The notes below the pieces were generated by a model. That model worked only from the letters and a program-made list of their open reading frames with translations, had not been told where the DNA came from and searched no databases. Shown here piece by piece: positions 53,490 through 64,000 of a stretch of 64,000 bases of DNA (the first letter of the stretch is position 1; each line of letters opens with the position of its first letter). The translations under genes were made by a program, and so were the position numbers. This stretch comes from Massilia agri (GTDB lineage Bacteria; Pseudomonadota; Gammaproteobacteria; Burkholderiales; Burkholderiaceae_D): the NCBI RefSeq assembly GCF_024753255.1, contig NZ_JANUHA010000016.1:1-64000 (forward strand), in the 5' to 3' direction.

Positions 53490-54758
53490 ATGTCTGACAA
53501 AAAATCCTCCAGCGGCGAAAAACTTCTGTACTGCTCTTTCTGCGGAAAAAGCCAGCACGAAGTGAAGAAGCTGATCGCGGGCCCGTCGGTGTTCATCTGC
53601 GATGAATGCATCGATTTGTGCAACGACATCATCCGCGACGAGACCTCCAACGTCGAGTCGGTGGCGGGCGCGAAGTCCGACCTGCCGACGCCGCACGAAA
53701 TCACCGAACTGCTCGACCAGTACGTGATCGGCCAGCAGACGGCCAAGCGCATCCTGTCGGTGGCGGTGTACAACCATTACAAGCGCCTCAAGCACCTGGG
53801 CAAGAAGGACGACGTCGAACTGGCCAAGAGCAATATCCTGCTCGTGGGCCCGACCGGTTCCGGCAAGACCCTGCTGGCCCAGACCCTGGCGCGCATGCTC
53901 AACGTTCCCTTCGTGATCGCCGACGCGACCACGCTGACCGAAGCCGGCTATGTCGGCGAAGACGTCGAGAACATCATCCAGAAGCTGCTGCAAAGCTGCA
54001 ACTACGAAGTCGAGAAAGCCCAGCGCGGCATCGTCTACATCGATGAAATCGACAAGATTTCGCGCAAGTCCGACAACCCGTCGATCACCCGTGACGTCTC
54101 GGGCGAGGGCGTGCAGCAGGCGCTGCTGAAGCTGATCGAGGGCACCATGGCCTCGGTCCCTCCGCAGGGCGGCCGCAAGCATCCGAACCAGGACTTCGTC
54201 CAGATCGACACGACCAACATCATGTTCATCTGCGGCGGCGCATTCGACGGCCTGGCGAAGATCATCCAGAACCGTTCGGAAAAGAGCGGCATCGGCTTCG
54301 CGGCCACGGTCAAGAGCCAGACCGAGCGCGCCAACAGCGAAATCCTGATGGAAGCCGAGCCGGAAGACCTGATCAAGTTCGGCCTGATCCCCGAGCTGGT
54401 CGGCCGTCTGCCGGTCGTCGCCACCCTGAGCGAGCTGACCGAAGAGGCGCTGATCCAGATCCTGATCGAGCCGAAGAATGCTTTGATCAAGCAATACTCG
54501 AAGCTGCTTGAAATGGAAGGCGCCGAACTCGAAATACGTCCTGCGGCCCTGCACGCGATTGCGCGCAAGGCTTTGGCCCGCAAGACCGGCGCCCGCGGCC
54601 TGCGCTCGATCCTCGAGCACGCGCTGCTGGACGTGATGTACGAGCTGCCAAGCCAGCAAAACGTCGTGAAGGTCGTTATTGATGAAAATACGATCACGAA
54701 TGGCGCAAAACCTTTGCTGATTTACAGCGAAACGCCAAAAGCTTCTGGGGAAAATTAA
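53490..54758 (+). CDS. clpX: ATP-dependent Clp protease ATP-binding subunit ClpX
   Basis: 422 residues, AAA+ unfoldase. The N-terminal zinc finger is Cys15, Cys18, Cys37 and Cys40. Walker A is GPTGSGKT with Lys126 and Walker B is VYIDEIDKI. The IGF-type ClpP-docking loop is present as SGIGFAATV, and sensor 2 GARGLRS lies near the C-terminus. It unfolds tagged substrates and feeds them to ClpP. Confidence 0.96.
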   Translation: MSDKKSSSGEKLLYCSFCGKSQHEVKKLIAGPSVFICDECIDLCNDIIRDETSNVESVAGAKSDLPTPHEITELLDQYVIGQQTAKRILSVAVYNHYKRLKHLGKKDDVELAKSNILLVGPTGSGKTLLAQTLARMLNVPFVIADATTLTEAGYVGEDVENIIQKLLQSCNYEVEKAQRGIVYIDEIDKISRKSDNPSITRDVSGEGVQQALLKLIEGTMASVPPQGGRKHPNQDFVQIDTTNIMFICGGAFDGLAKIIQNRSEKSGIGFAATVKSQTERANSEILMEAEPEDLIKFGLIPELVGRLPVVATLSELTEEALIQILIEPKNALIKQYSKLLEMEGAELEIRPAALHAIARKALARKTGARGLRSILEHALLDVMYELPSQQNVVKVVIDENTITNGAKPLLIYSETPKASGEN

Positions 54759-54846
54759 AAAAGCCCTGCACGCTTGCAACAAAAGTCTTGCCGTACGGAT
54801 TCTTGAAGGTACAATTTACTTCAATAAAAGACGTAGGCTTCAATCG

Positions 54847-54885
54847 AAAAGCCACTCGCGGGTTCGCTCGTGCGGTGGCTTTTTC
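54847..54885 (+). terminator. Hairpin terminator between clpX and lon
   Basis: AAAGCCAC (54848-54855) and GTGGCTTT (54875-54882) pair and run into TTTTTCTTTT. An inverted repeat TTGAAG-N10-CTTCAA that also resembles a weak promoter (TTGAAG, 16 bp, TAAAAG, 54803-54830) precedes it. The remaining AT-rich stretch up to lon at 55028 must hold the lon promoter, which I could not place with confidence. Confidence 0.65.
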
Positions 54886-55027
54886 TTTTGAAAATGCGAA
54901 TTTTATTGGAACGGCTATATTTTCTAGAAATTGGTATTCTTTTACTTGAAGAAAATATTTTCGCAGCGGTCTTGAGATTCAGGCTGCGAGCGCCCAAGTT
55001 CAGCAACACGCTTTTATAAGGTACGCC

Positions 55028-57436
<2,409 letters not shown>

Positions 57437-57456
57437 ACCGCCTGCACACTCCGCTA

Positions 57457-57486
57457 AACAGGCGCCCTCGGGCGCCTGTTTTTCTT
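57457..57486 (+). terminator. Intrinsic terminator of lon
   Basis: AACAGGCGCC-CTCG-GGCGCCTGTT is a perfect 10-bp stem followed by TTTCTT, about 20 bp after the lon stop. Confidence 0.87.
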
Positions 57487-57537
57487 GCGCGGTACGCGGC
57501 TTGCGAACAACCCGACGCGACCCTCGACGCATGTTGC

Positions 57538-57566
57538 TTGACATACCAATGTTGCCCTTGTTTAAT
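57538..57566 (+). promoter_or_regulatory. Promoter of the HU gene
   Basis: A consensus TTGACA (57538-57543), 17-bp spacer and TTTAAT (57561-57566) lie 62 bp upstream of the HU start codon. One of the strongest sigma70 matches in the window, in keeping with an abundant protein. Confidence 0.7.
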
Positions 57567-57627
57567 ACGCGCTTGCACTTTTGCAAGTAGGCGCCGCGGC
57601 GTCAAACGAACACACGAGGGTTGAGAA

Positions 57628-57900
57628 GTGAACAAGACAGAACTGATCGAAGAAATCGCGAAGTCCGCGGACATCACCAAGGCCTCGGCAACGCGTGCTC
57701 TCGACGCGATGATCGAAGCCGTGACCGAGTCCCTGAAGAAGAACGACAGCGTCACGCTGGTCGGCTTCGGCACCTTCACCGTGGGCGAGCGCGCCGCACG
57801 TACGGGCCGCGATCCGCGCACCAAGGAACCGATCAAGATTAAGGCTGCGAAGGTTCCGAAATTTAAGGCTGGTAAAGCTCTGAAAGATGCTGTAAACTAA
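57628..57900 (+). CDS. hupB: HU family DNA-binding protein
   Basis: 90 residues from GTG at 57628 (GAGGGTTGAG upstream). N-terminal dimerisation helices ([11 protein letters not shown]), the conserved GFGTF turn and the DNA-binding arm [20 protein letters not shown] are complete. It bends and compacts DNA. The lon-hupB order is conserved across proteobacteria. Two tRNA-Asp genes follow within 70 bp. Confidence 0.95.
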   Translation: MNKTELIEEIAKSADITKASATRALDAMIEAVTESLKKNDSVTLVGFGTFTVGERAARTGRDPRTKEPIKIKAAKVPKFKAGKALKDAVN

Positions 57901-57968
57901 TGCCTTCTCTGCAGTGACATGCAGGGAGCACTACCTGCAAAGGTATTGCGATGTAGTGAATTCTTGTT

Positions 57969-58045
57969 GGAGCGGTAGTTCAGTTGGTTAGAATACCGGC
58001 CTGTCACGCCGGGGGTCGCGGGTTCGAGCCCCGTCCGCTCCGCCA
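57969..58045 (+). tRNA. tRNA-Asp (anticodon GTC), copy 1
   Basis: GGAGCGG acceptor pairs with CCGCTCC. The D-arm has AGTTCAGTTGGTTAGAAT, the anticodon loop CTGTCAC carries GTC, then GGTTCGAGCC and encoded CCA. It is 68 bp after hupB. Confidence 0.95.
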
Positions 58046-58064
58046 ACATCCACAACATTATTCT

Positions 58065-58141
58065 GGAGCGGTAGTTCAGTTGGTTAGAATACCGGCCTGT
58101 CACGCCGGGGGTCGCGGGTTCGAGCCCCGTCCGCTCCGCCA
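58065..58141 (+). tRNA. tRNA-Asp (anticodon GTC), copy 2
   Basis: Identical over all 77 nt to the copy 19 bp upstream, a tandem duplication probably processed from one transcript that ends at the hairpin at 58189. Confidence 0.95.
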
Positions 58142-58188
58142 GAATTCAGTAAGATCCGAAGTCTGCAAAGGCCTCGGGAAACGAGAAG

Positions 58189-58217
58189 AGGCGAACGCGA
58201 GTTCGCCTTTTTTTTTA
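58189..58217 (+). terminator. Intrinsic terminator after the tRNA-Asp pair
   Basis: AGGCGAAC-GCGA-GTTCGCCT, an 8-bp stem with a 4-nt loop, followed by nine T residues. Confidence 0.88.
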
Positions 58218-58258
58218 ACCTGTGCTGTTAAAGCATTTTCAACCTTGAATGGCTGACC

Positions 58259-60181
58259 ATGTTTGATTTTGTCCGTAACAACAAGCGCGTGATGCAGGGG
58301 CTGCTGCTCGTGATCATCGTGCCGTCGTTCGTGTTAGTGGGTCTCGAGAGCTACCAGGACCGCGGTGACGCCGCCGCCGGCGTGGCAACCGTGGCCGGCC
58401 AGAAGGTCACCCAGCAGGAATGGGAAGAAGCCCAGCGCCGCCAGATCGACCAGGCGCGCCAGATGATGGGCCCGCAGTTCGACCAGAAGATGTTCGAGAC
58501 GCCGGAAGCCAAGCAGGCCATCCTGAACAACCTGGTCGCCGAGCGCGCGATCAACGCCGAGATCGCGGCCAGTCACATGACCGTCGGCGACGCCGCCATC
58601 GCCAAGCAGATCGCCGACATCCCCGGCCTGCGCAAGCCCGACGGCAGCTTCGACATGGAGCAGTACAAGTCGCTGCTGGCCGCCCAGGGCCTGACCCCGA
58701 GCATGTACGACCAGCGCCTGCGCCGCGACCTGACCGTCCAGCAGCTGGCCGGTTCGATCCAGCAGACCGCCTTCGCGCCGCGCACGGTCGCGACCCGCCT
58801 GTCGGACATCAACGACCAGGAACGCGAAGTGCAGGAACTGGTCTTCCCGATCGCCCAGTACCTGCCGCAGGTGAAGGTGACCGACGAGATGGTCAAGGCC
58901 TACTATGACAATAACGCCCAGCTGTTCACCATCCCGGAACAGGTGAAGGCGGAGTACGTCCTGTTCGACGCGGACGCCGTGGCCAGCCAGGTACAGGTGA
59001 GCGATGCCGAAGTCACGGACTACTACAACAAGAACCTCAAGGTCTACACGACGCCGGAACAGCGCACCGCGAGCCACATCCTGATCAACCTGGCGCGCGA
59101 CGCCAAGCCGGCCGAGCAGGCCGCTGCCAAGGCCAAGGCGGAAAGCGTGCTGGCGGAGGTTCGCAAGAACCCGGCCAACTTCGCCGAGATCGCCAAGGCA
59201 CAGTCGCAGGACCAGGGCTCGGCCGCGCAGGGCGGCGACCTGGGCGTGGTCGAGAAGGGCGTCTTCGTCAAGCCGGTCGAGGACGCGATCTACGCGCTCA
59301 AGGAAGGTGAAGTGAGCGGCCTGGTGCAGTCGGAATTCGGCTACCACGTCATCAAGGTGACTTCGCTCAAGCCTGCCCAGCAAAAGCCTTTGGCCGAAGC
59401 CAAGGACGAGATCGCGGCCGACCTGAAGAAGCAGAAGCTGTCGAAGAAGTATTCGGAGATGGCCGAGACCTTCACCAATATGGTGTACGAGCAGTCGGAG
59501 AGCCTCAAGCCCGTCGCCGACAAGCTGGGCCTGAAGATCGAGACCGTCGAGGGCCTGACCCGCAAGCCGAATCCGGCGCTGGCACAGGCGCCGTACAACA
59601 ACGAGAAGTTCCTGGCTGCGATCTTCGGCGTGGACGCGGTCAAGAACAAGCGCAACACCGAAGCCATCGAGGTGTCGCCGAGCGTGCTGATCTCGGGCCG
59701 CGTGGTCGAGTTCAAGCCTGCCACCAAGCGTCCGCTGGCCGAAGTTGACGCCCAGATCCGCCAGCGCGTGACCCTGGAAGAAGCGGCCCGTCTGGCGCGC
59801 GCCGCCGGCGAGCAGAAGCTGGCCGCCGTGAAGGCATCCGGCGACGCCACCGGCTTCGGCGCGCCGACCGTGGTCGCCCGCACCAAGCAGCCGACCATCA
59901 ACACCGCCGCGGCCCTCGCCGTGCTGAAAGCGGACGTGAGCAAGCTGCCGGCCTATGTGGGCGTGGAAGTGCCGGGCCAGGGCTATGGCGTCTACCGCAT
60001 CGGCAAGGTCTCGCAGCCCGCGGCACCGGACACCGCGCGCCGCACCCAGGAAGCGCAGCAGATCGGCCAGCTGGTGGGCCAGGCGGAGATGTACAACTAC
60101 GTCGAAGCGCTCAAGACCAAGGCCAAGGCCAAGGTCACCGTCTCGCCGTCGCAACTGGGCGTGCGCAGCGACGCGCAATAA
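58259..60181 (+). CDS. ppiD: Peptidyl-prolyl cis-trans isomerase/periplasmic chaperone PpiD
   Basis: 640 residues. A short cytoplasmic tail (MFDFVRNNKRVMQ) and one membrane anchor (about 13-30) place it at the periplasmic face. A SurA-like N-terminal chaperone region (about 35-240) is followed by a PpiC parvulin domain (about 265-365: RTASHILINLA, GGDLGVVEKGVF, SEFGYHVIKV) and a C-terminal helical region. It helps fold proteins leaving the Sec translocon. The usual last gene of the tig-clp-lon-hup cluster. Confidence 0.93.
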   Translation: MFDFVRNNKRVMQGLLLVIIVPSFVLVGLESYQDRGDAAAGVATVAGQKVTQQEWEEAQRRQIDQARQMMGPQFDQKMFETPEAKQAILNNLVAERAINAEIAASHMTVGDAAIAKQIADIPGLRKPDGSFDMEQYKSLLAAQGLTPSMYDQRLRRDLTVQQLAGSIQQTAFAPRTVATRLSDINDQEREVQELVFPIAQYLPQVKVTDEMVKAYYDNNAQLFTIPEQVKAEYVLFDADAVASQVQVSDAEVTDYYNKNLKVYTTPEQRTASHILINLARDAKPAEQAAAKAKAESVLAEVRKNPANFAEIAKAQSQDQGSAAQGGDLGVVEKGVFVKPVEDAIYALKEGEVSGLVQSEFGYHVIKVTSLKPAQQKPLAEAKDEIAADLKKQKLSKKYSEMAETFTNMVYEQSESLKPVADKLGLKIETVEGLTRKPNPALAQAPYNNEKFLAAIFGVDAVKNKRNTEAIEVSPSVLISGRVVEFKPATKRPLAEVDAQIRQRVTLEEAARLARAAGEQKLAAVKASGDATGFGAPTVVARTKQPTINTAAALAVLKADVSKLPAYVGVEVPGQGYGVYRIGKVSQPAAPDTARRTQEAQQIGQLVGQAEMYNYVEALKTKAKAKVTVSPSQLGVRSDAQ

Positions 60182-60206
60182 GACGCCGTAGGCGAGCAAG
60201 GCATAA

Positions 60207-60242
60207 AAAAAGCCCGGCTGCGTGAGCAGTCCGGGCTTTTTG
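60207..60242 (+). terminator. Intrinsic terminator of ppiD
   Basis: AAAAGCCCGG and CCGGGCTTTT pair over 10 bp with a 14-nt loop; the A-run and T-run make it usable from both strands, serving mnmH as well. Confidence 0.85.
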
Positions 60243-60284
60243 TCTTGTGGACGGACGCGCTGTCCGTAGGGCGCGCCCCGGTGT

Positions 60285-61340
60285 TCAGGCGGCGTGCAAC
60301 TTGCGCGCCGCGGCTTCGAAATCGCCCTTCGAGATATCGCCCAGCTCCAGCAGCTGCGCCTTCGGGTACTGCACGAAGTTGCGGTCGATCGAACGCAGGT
60401 AGGCCGGGTCGTAGTGCTGCACCAGGAGCTGGTCCACCAGCTCCGGCATCGCGCCGCTGTTGGCCATCTCCTGCCACGCGGTGATCGTGTCGCGACCATG
60501 CAGCTGGACCAGGTGGTCGAGCTGCCCGTTCAGGGCCGACGGATCGGCGCAGAAGTGCTCGTAATCTTCCATCAGCAGGCGCACGCGGTTCTCGCGCGAA
60601 AGGGACAGGGCGATGCAGGGCGAGGCCCGCATGCGCGCCATGACGGCTTCCGGCACGCGCAGGTTGCCGACCTTCTTGCTCTCGGATTCGACGAAGACGG
60701 GCCTGGCCGGATCGAAGCGGCGCAGCAGGTCCCAGATCTGGCTCTCGAACCACTTCTGGGTGGGCTGCGGCTCGTTCGGCAGGTGCCCCAGCACGGAGCC
60801 GCGGTGGGCGGCCAGCTTCTCGAGGTCGAGCACCTGGGCGCCGATGCCGTCCAGGGTTTCGAGCAGGCGGCTCTTGCCGCTGCCCGTGGTGCCGCACACC
60901 ACGCGGAAATCGAGCTCGGGCGGATTCTCCAGGCTGCCGGCTACGTGGGCGCGGTAGGCCTTGTAGCCGCCATCGAGCTGCACCACCGGCCAGCCGATCT
61001 TCGCCAGGATGTGGGCCATCGAGCCGCTGCGGTTGCCTCCGCGCCAGCAATACACGAGCGGCTTCCACTCGCGCGGCTTGTCCGCCCACAGGGTCTCGAT
61101 GTGGCGCGCGATGTTGGCGGCCACCAGGGGCGCGCCGACGCGCTTGGCTTCGAAGGGGCCGGTCTGCTTGTACAGCGTGCCGACCCGGATGCGCTGGGCG
61201 TCGTCCAGCACCGGGGCGTTGATGGCGCCGGGAATGCGGTCGAGCGCGTACTCGGACTCGCTGCGCGCGTCGATGATGGTGTCGAACGCGTCCAGTGCAG
61301 GGAGGATGTCGGCAAAGCTGAGGACGGCGGGGTATTTCAT
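60285..61340 (-). CDS. mnmH: tRNA 2-selenouridine synthase
   Basis: 351 residues. The N-terminal rhodanese domain (about 8-125) has the catalytic Cys98 in VYCWRGGNRSG. The C-terminal P-loop domain has VVCGTTGSGKSRLLE. It geranylates 2-thiouridine at the wobble position of tRNA-Lys/Glu/Gln and exchanges sulfur for selenium using selenophosphate. The start overlaps the tesA stop by 4 bp. selD, needed for selenophosphate, is not in the window. Confidence 0.93.
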   Translation of the reverse strand: MKYPAVLSFADILPALDAFDTIIDARSESEYALDRIPGAINAPVLDDAQRIRVGTLYKQTGPFEAKRVGAPLVAANIARHIETLWADKPREWKPLVYCWRGGNRSGSMAHILAKIGWPVVQLDGGYKAYRAHVAGSLENPPELDFRVVCGTTGSGKSRLLETLDGIGAQVLDLEKLAAHRGSVLGHLPNEPQPTQKWFESQIWDLLRRFDPARPVFVESESKKVGNLRVPEAVMARMRASPCIALSLSRENRVRLLMEDYEHFCADPSALNGQLDHLVQLHGRDTITAWQEMANSGAMPELVDQLLVQHYDPAYLRSIDRNFVQYPKAQLLELGDISKGDFEAAARKLHAA

Positions 61341-61972
61341 TGTTTTTTCACGAGGCCGGAGAAAGTAGGCCAGATATTGTTCAGGATGATGGGATGGGCG
61401 GCGGCCAGCGGGTGCAGGCGGTCCTGCTGGAACAGGCTCGGCTTGTCGGCCACGCCTTCCAGCATGAAGGGTACCAGCGGCGACTTGGTCTCGTTCGCGA
61501 TCTTCTTGAACATATTGAAGAAGCTCTCGGTATAGGCGCGCCCGTAGTTTGGCGGCATGCGCATCCCGATCAGCATGACCTTGGCCTTCTTCTGTTGGGC
61601 CATGCTCACCATCGCGCGCAGATTGCTTTCGGCCGAGGCCACCGGCAGTCCGCGCAGGCCATCGTTGGCGCCCAGTTCGATGACGACGATGTGCGGCTTG
61701 TGCTGGTCCAGCAGGGCGGGCATGCGGGTGCGCCCGCCGATGGTCGTCTCGCCGCTGATGCTGGCGTTGACGATGGTGGCGGGGATTTTCTCCTGCTTGA
61801 GCTTGCGCTCGAGCAGGGCGACCCAGCCCGTGCCGCGGGTGATGCCGTACTCGGCCGAAAGGCTGTCGCCCACCACGAGTACGGTTTTTGGTGCAGAATA
61901 GGCGCTCGCCGACGCGGCCAGCATCAAGCACGCAATCACGGACAACTTTTTAAGACTACGAAGAAGAAGCAT
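61337..61972 (-). CDS. tesA: Arylesterase/lysophospholipase TesA-like (SGNH hydrolase)
   Basis: 211 residues with signal peptide (cleavage near ASASAYS, about 25), hence periplasmic. SGNH blocks: Ser37 in VVGDSLSAEYG, the Gly in SGETTIGG, Asn in ELGANDGLRG and the Asp-x-x-His of DRLHPLAAAH. It hydrolyses acyl thioesters, lysophospholipids and aryl esters. It is divergent from the ybbA-like gene as in E. coli; the two start codons share bases 61971-61972. Confidence 0.92.
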   Translation of the reverse strand: MLLLRSLKKLSVIACLMLAASASAYSAPKTVLVVGDSLSAEYGITRGTGWVALLERKLKQEKIPATIVNASISGETTIGGRTRMPALLDQHKPHIVVIELGANDGLRGLPVASAESNLRAMVSMAQQKKAKVMLIGMRMPPNYGRAYTESFFNMFKKIANETKSPLVPFMLEGVADKPSLFQQDRLHPLAAAHPIILNNIWPTFSGLVKKQ

Positions 61973-62687
61973 GCGCGATAACCCCGAGGTGTTCAAGAAT
62001 GGTGCGGCAGCCGAAACTGCCCGGCCGCCGGCAATCGTCGTCAGCGGCCTGTCGAAGCGGGTGGCGGACGCCAGCGGCGAACTCACCATCCTGCAAAACA
62101 TCGATTTTACCGTGCAAGCGGCCGAGACGCTCGCGCTCGTCGGCGCTTCGGGCTCGGGCAAGTCGACCCTGCTCGGCCTGCTGGCCGGCCTCGACACGCC
62201 AAGCGAGGGCAAGGTCGTGCTCGACGGCACCGATATCTTCGCCCTTGACGAGGACGGCCGCGCGGCGTTTCGCAAGGCCAAGCTCGGTTTCGTGTTCCAG
62301 TCCTTCCAGCTGCTCGCCCACCTGAACGCGCTCGAGAACGTGATGCTGCCGCTGGAACTGCGCGGCGACCCGGACGCGCGCGCCAGGGCCGAGGCCATGC
62401 TGGGACGGGTCGGATTGTCGAGTCGCCTGAAGCATTATCCGAAATACCTGTCGGGCGGCGAGCAGCAGCGCGTCGCGCTGGCACGGGCCTTCGTCACCGA
62501 ACCGCCGCTGCTGTTCGCGGACGAGCCGACCGGCAGCCTGGATGCGGCCACCGGCGAGTCCGTGATCCAGCTGATGTTCGAACTGAACCGCGAACGCGGC
62601 TCGACCCTGGTGCTCGTCACGCACGATCCGGCGATGGCGGCCCGCTGTGGGCGCACCATCACGATCGCGGCCGGCCGCCTGGCGTAA
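61971..62687 (+). CDS. ABC transporter ATP-binding protein, YbbA/LolD-like
   Basis: 238 residues. Walker A GASGSGKST, Q-loop FVFQSFQLL, signature LSGGEQQRVALARAF, Walker B LLFADEPTGSLD and H-loop VLVTHD are all intact. It resembles YbbA, the ATPase of the YbbA-YbbP exporter encoded beside tesA in many proteobacteria. The permease YbbP is missing: the next gene is on the opposite strand 4 bp away. A partner elsewhere or loss of the permease is possible. GAAGAAGAAGC precedes the start. Confidence 0.87.
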   Translation: MRDNPEVFKNGAAAETARPPAIVVSGLSKRVADASGELTILQNIDFTVQAAETLALVGASGSGKSTLLGLLAGLDTPSEGKVVLDGTDIFALDEDGRAAFRKAKLGFVFQSFQLLAHLNALENVMLPLELRGDPDARARAEAMLGRVGLSSRLKHYPKYLSGGEQQRVALARAFVTEPPLLFADEPTGSLDAATGESVIQLMFELNRERGSTLVLVTHDPAMAARCGRTITIAAGRLA

Positions 62688-62691
62688 GACG

Positions 62692-64000
62692 CTAGGACAC
62701 TTCCGCGACCAGCAGATTGAGCACTGCCCGCGCCGCCGCGGGCAGCTCTCCGGCCGTCATCCCGATCGGCCCGATGCCATGGGCGACCAGCAGGTCCGCC
62801 GCCGCGCCGTGGATCCAGGCTGCGCCGATCGCCGCTTCCCCTGCCGGCCAAGCCTGGGCCAGCAGCGCGCCGCAAATCCCGGCGAGCACGTCGCCACTGC
62901 CGGCCGTGGCCAGCCCCGCATTCCCGGTCGGATTGATCACGAGAGCGCCGTCGGGCTGCGCGATGACGGAACCCGAGCCCTTCAGGATCACGGTCGCCCG
63001 CGTGCGCAGGGCGATCTCGCGCGCCGCCGCCAGGCGGTCGGCCTGGATCACGCCCGTGCTCTGGCCGAGCAGGCGTGCCGCTTCCAGCGGATGCGGCGTC
63101 AAGACGCTCGGGGCGCCGCGGCCGGCAAGGCGGGCCAGCAGGTCGGGACTCGCGCCGATCAGGTTGATGGCATCGGCATCGACCAGGAGCGGGCTGTCGC
63201 TGTCGAGCGCCCTGGCCAGCAGGCGCATCGCGCCCGCGGAGTCGCCCATGCCGGGGCCGATGACGAGGGTGCGGCCTGTGAAATCGAATCCGTCGGCCGT
63301 GCGGAACATCAGTTCCGGCTGGACGCTGTCGTAGCCCGGGCCGGAATCCAGCATGGCGACGAAGACCCGGCCCGCGCCGCCATACAGGGCGCCGCGCGCC
63401 GCCAGCACCGGCGCGCCCGCCATGCCATGGGCGCCGCCGAGCACGGCGACGTCGCCGAAGCTGCCCTTGTGGCTGTTGTGGCGCCGCGCCGCCAGGCGAT
63501 GCGCGAACAGCTCGGCCGTACCGAGGCGCGCGGAAGGTGGGGGCAGCAGCTCCGGGCTGACGCCCAGCATCTCCACCCGTACATGTCCCGCTGAATCGCG
63601 CCCATCCAGGGTGTGCAGGCCTGACTTGTCGCCCAGGAAGGTGATGGTGTGGGTCGCGCGAACCGCGACGCCCCCGGGGCCGATGACGGCGCCGGTATCG
63701 GCGTCCAGCCCGCTCGGCACGTCGAGGGCCAGCACGGGGCAGCGCATCGCATTGACCGCTTCCACCATCTCGCGGTAGTCGCCCTCGATCGGACGGGCCA
63801 GCCCGATCCCGAACAGGCCGTCCACCACCAGGCCCCAGTCGCCGCTGGGCGGCAGCATGTCGATGAAGCCGACGGTGCCGCTCCTGGCGCGCTCGTGGGC
63901 CGACTGGGCCTCGTCGGAGATCTCGCGCTGGCCCGGCTGGAACAGCACGGTGGCGTCGACGCCGCTGTCGGCCAGGTTGGCCGCCACTTCGAGCGCGTCG
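62692..64000 (-). CDS. nnr: Bifunctional NAD(P)H-hydrate epimerase/dehydratase, 3' part
   Basis: The frame is open to the right edge (codons DALE precede the GTG at 63987), so the N-terminus is outside. The visible first part is the end of the YjeF_N epimerase domain (LVVDGLFGIGLARPIEG, LALDVPSGLDADTG). The rest is the ADP-dependent dehydratase domain with LTPHPLEAARLLG, VILKGSGSVIA and the GNAGLATAGSGDVLAG signature. It repairs hydrated NADH and NADPH. Convergent with the ybbA-like gene (4-bp gap). Confidence 0.93.
   Translation of the reverse strand, partial: DALEVAANLADSGVDATVLFQPGQREISDEAQSAHERARSGTVGFIDMLPPSGDWGLVVDGLFGIGLARPIEGDYREMVEAVNAMRCPVLALDVPSGLDADTGAVIGPGGVAVRATHTITFLGDKSGLHTLDGRDSAGHVRVEMLGVSPELLPPPSARLGTAELFAHRLAARRHNSHKGSFGDVAVLGGAHGMAGAPVLAARGALYGGAGRVFVAMLDSGPGYDSVQPELMFRTADGFDFTGRTLVIGPGMGDSAGAMRLLARALDSDSPLLVDADAINLIGASPDLLARLAGRGAPSVLTPHPLEAARLLGQSTGVIQADRLAAAREIALRTRATVILKGSGSVIAQPDGALVINPTGNAGLATAGSGDVLAGICGALLAQAWPAGEAAIGAAWIHGAAADLLVAHGIGPIGMTAGELPAAARAVLNLLVAEVS

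Noticed and set aside
54900..54970. Heat-shock (sigma32) promoter for lon
   Set aside because: CTTGAA is present near 54945 but no CCCCAT-like -10 lies at the right distance; the palindrome GAAAATATTTTC explains the AT-rich motif equally well.
57969..58141. Tandem 77-bp direct repeat as a possible attachment site
   Set aside because: Both copies are complete tRNA-Asp genes, and no integrase or island content is next to them.
61341..61931. Upstream extension of mnmH to a 548-residue protein
   Set aside because: The added part overlaps tesA in another frame and is low complexity; MnmH normally starts just ahead of the rhodanese domain.
61973..62398. Upstream extension of tesA across the ABC ATPase gene
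   Set aside because: It would bury the signal peptide inside the protein and is antisense to conserved Walker motifs.

Overview
The window is high-GC bacterial chromosome. Its gene content and order (tRNA-Leu-tig-clpP-clpX-lon-hupB-tRNA-Asp x2-ppiD, thrC-moeA-moaD, hpnCDE, paired cyanophycin synthetases) point to a betaproteobacterium, most likely Oxalobacteraceae close to Massilia. That is inferred from family resemblance and synteny; no rRNA is present to confirm it. Coding density is high. Start codons are mostly ATG with some GTG, and tight groups often overlap by 4 bp (ATGA).

Layout. 1-2.0 kb: the 3' end of an IS1595-type transposase, an AI-2E-family membrane protein and a small HTH protein. 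2.3-7.5 kb: three signalling genes (PAS-GGDEF, MHYT-histidine kinase-receiver, TPR-GGDEF). 7.9-13.2 kb: an APC amino-acid permease, nicotinamidase, a zinc alcohol dehydrogenase broken by one extra G, and a TPP-dependent enzyme. 13.3-22.7 kb: a cyanophycin (multi-L-arginyl-poly-L-aspartate) locus. A haem-oxygenase-fold putative diiron protein lies directly upstream of cphA on the + strand. The opposing operon is isoaspartyl peptidase - cyanophycinase - second cphA, joined by ATGA overlaps, with a small outer-membrane barrel gene between the two halves. 22.8-29.3 kb: a DUF2244 protein, a truncated Hsp70-like ATPase, a DEDDh exonuclease, a Sel1-repeat protein and a secreted prolyl oligopeptidase. 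29.3-37.1 kb: threonine/serine catabolism (kbl-tdh-sdaA with a divergent XRE-cupin regulator), then thrC-moeA-moaD. These blocks are delimited by three copies of one palindromic repeat whose ends read GTAGGGTGG...CCACCCTAC. 37.1-43.3 kb: an orphan TRAP binding protein, small membrane proteins, a membrane protein-HTH-hydrolase operon with palindromic operators, a flavoprotein, and a GIN/DUF1700 group. 43.4-46.5 kb: hpnC-hpnD-hpnE (farnesyl-PP to squalene). 46.6-50.9 kb: an RND efflux pair. 51.1-60.2 kb: the protein-quality-control block (trigger factor, ClpP, ClpX, Lon, HU, PpiD) with three tRNA genes. 60.3-64.0 kb: mnmH, tesA, a ybbA-like ABC ATPase and the 3' part of nnr.

How it fits together. 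The cyanophycin genes would make, store and mobilise an Asp/Arg nitrogen reserve. The N-terminal HxxEH zinc motif that makes many cyanophycin synthetases primer-independent is degraded in both synthetases here, and a putative diiron oxygenase is encoded beside the Arg-polymer synthetase. These two points are the best leads for something undescribed. The dispersed GTAGGGTGG element, which supplies the stop codon of two neighbouring genes, is the most striking structure outside the genes.
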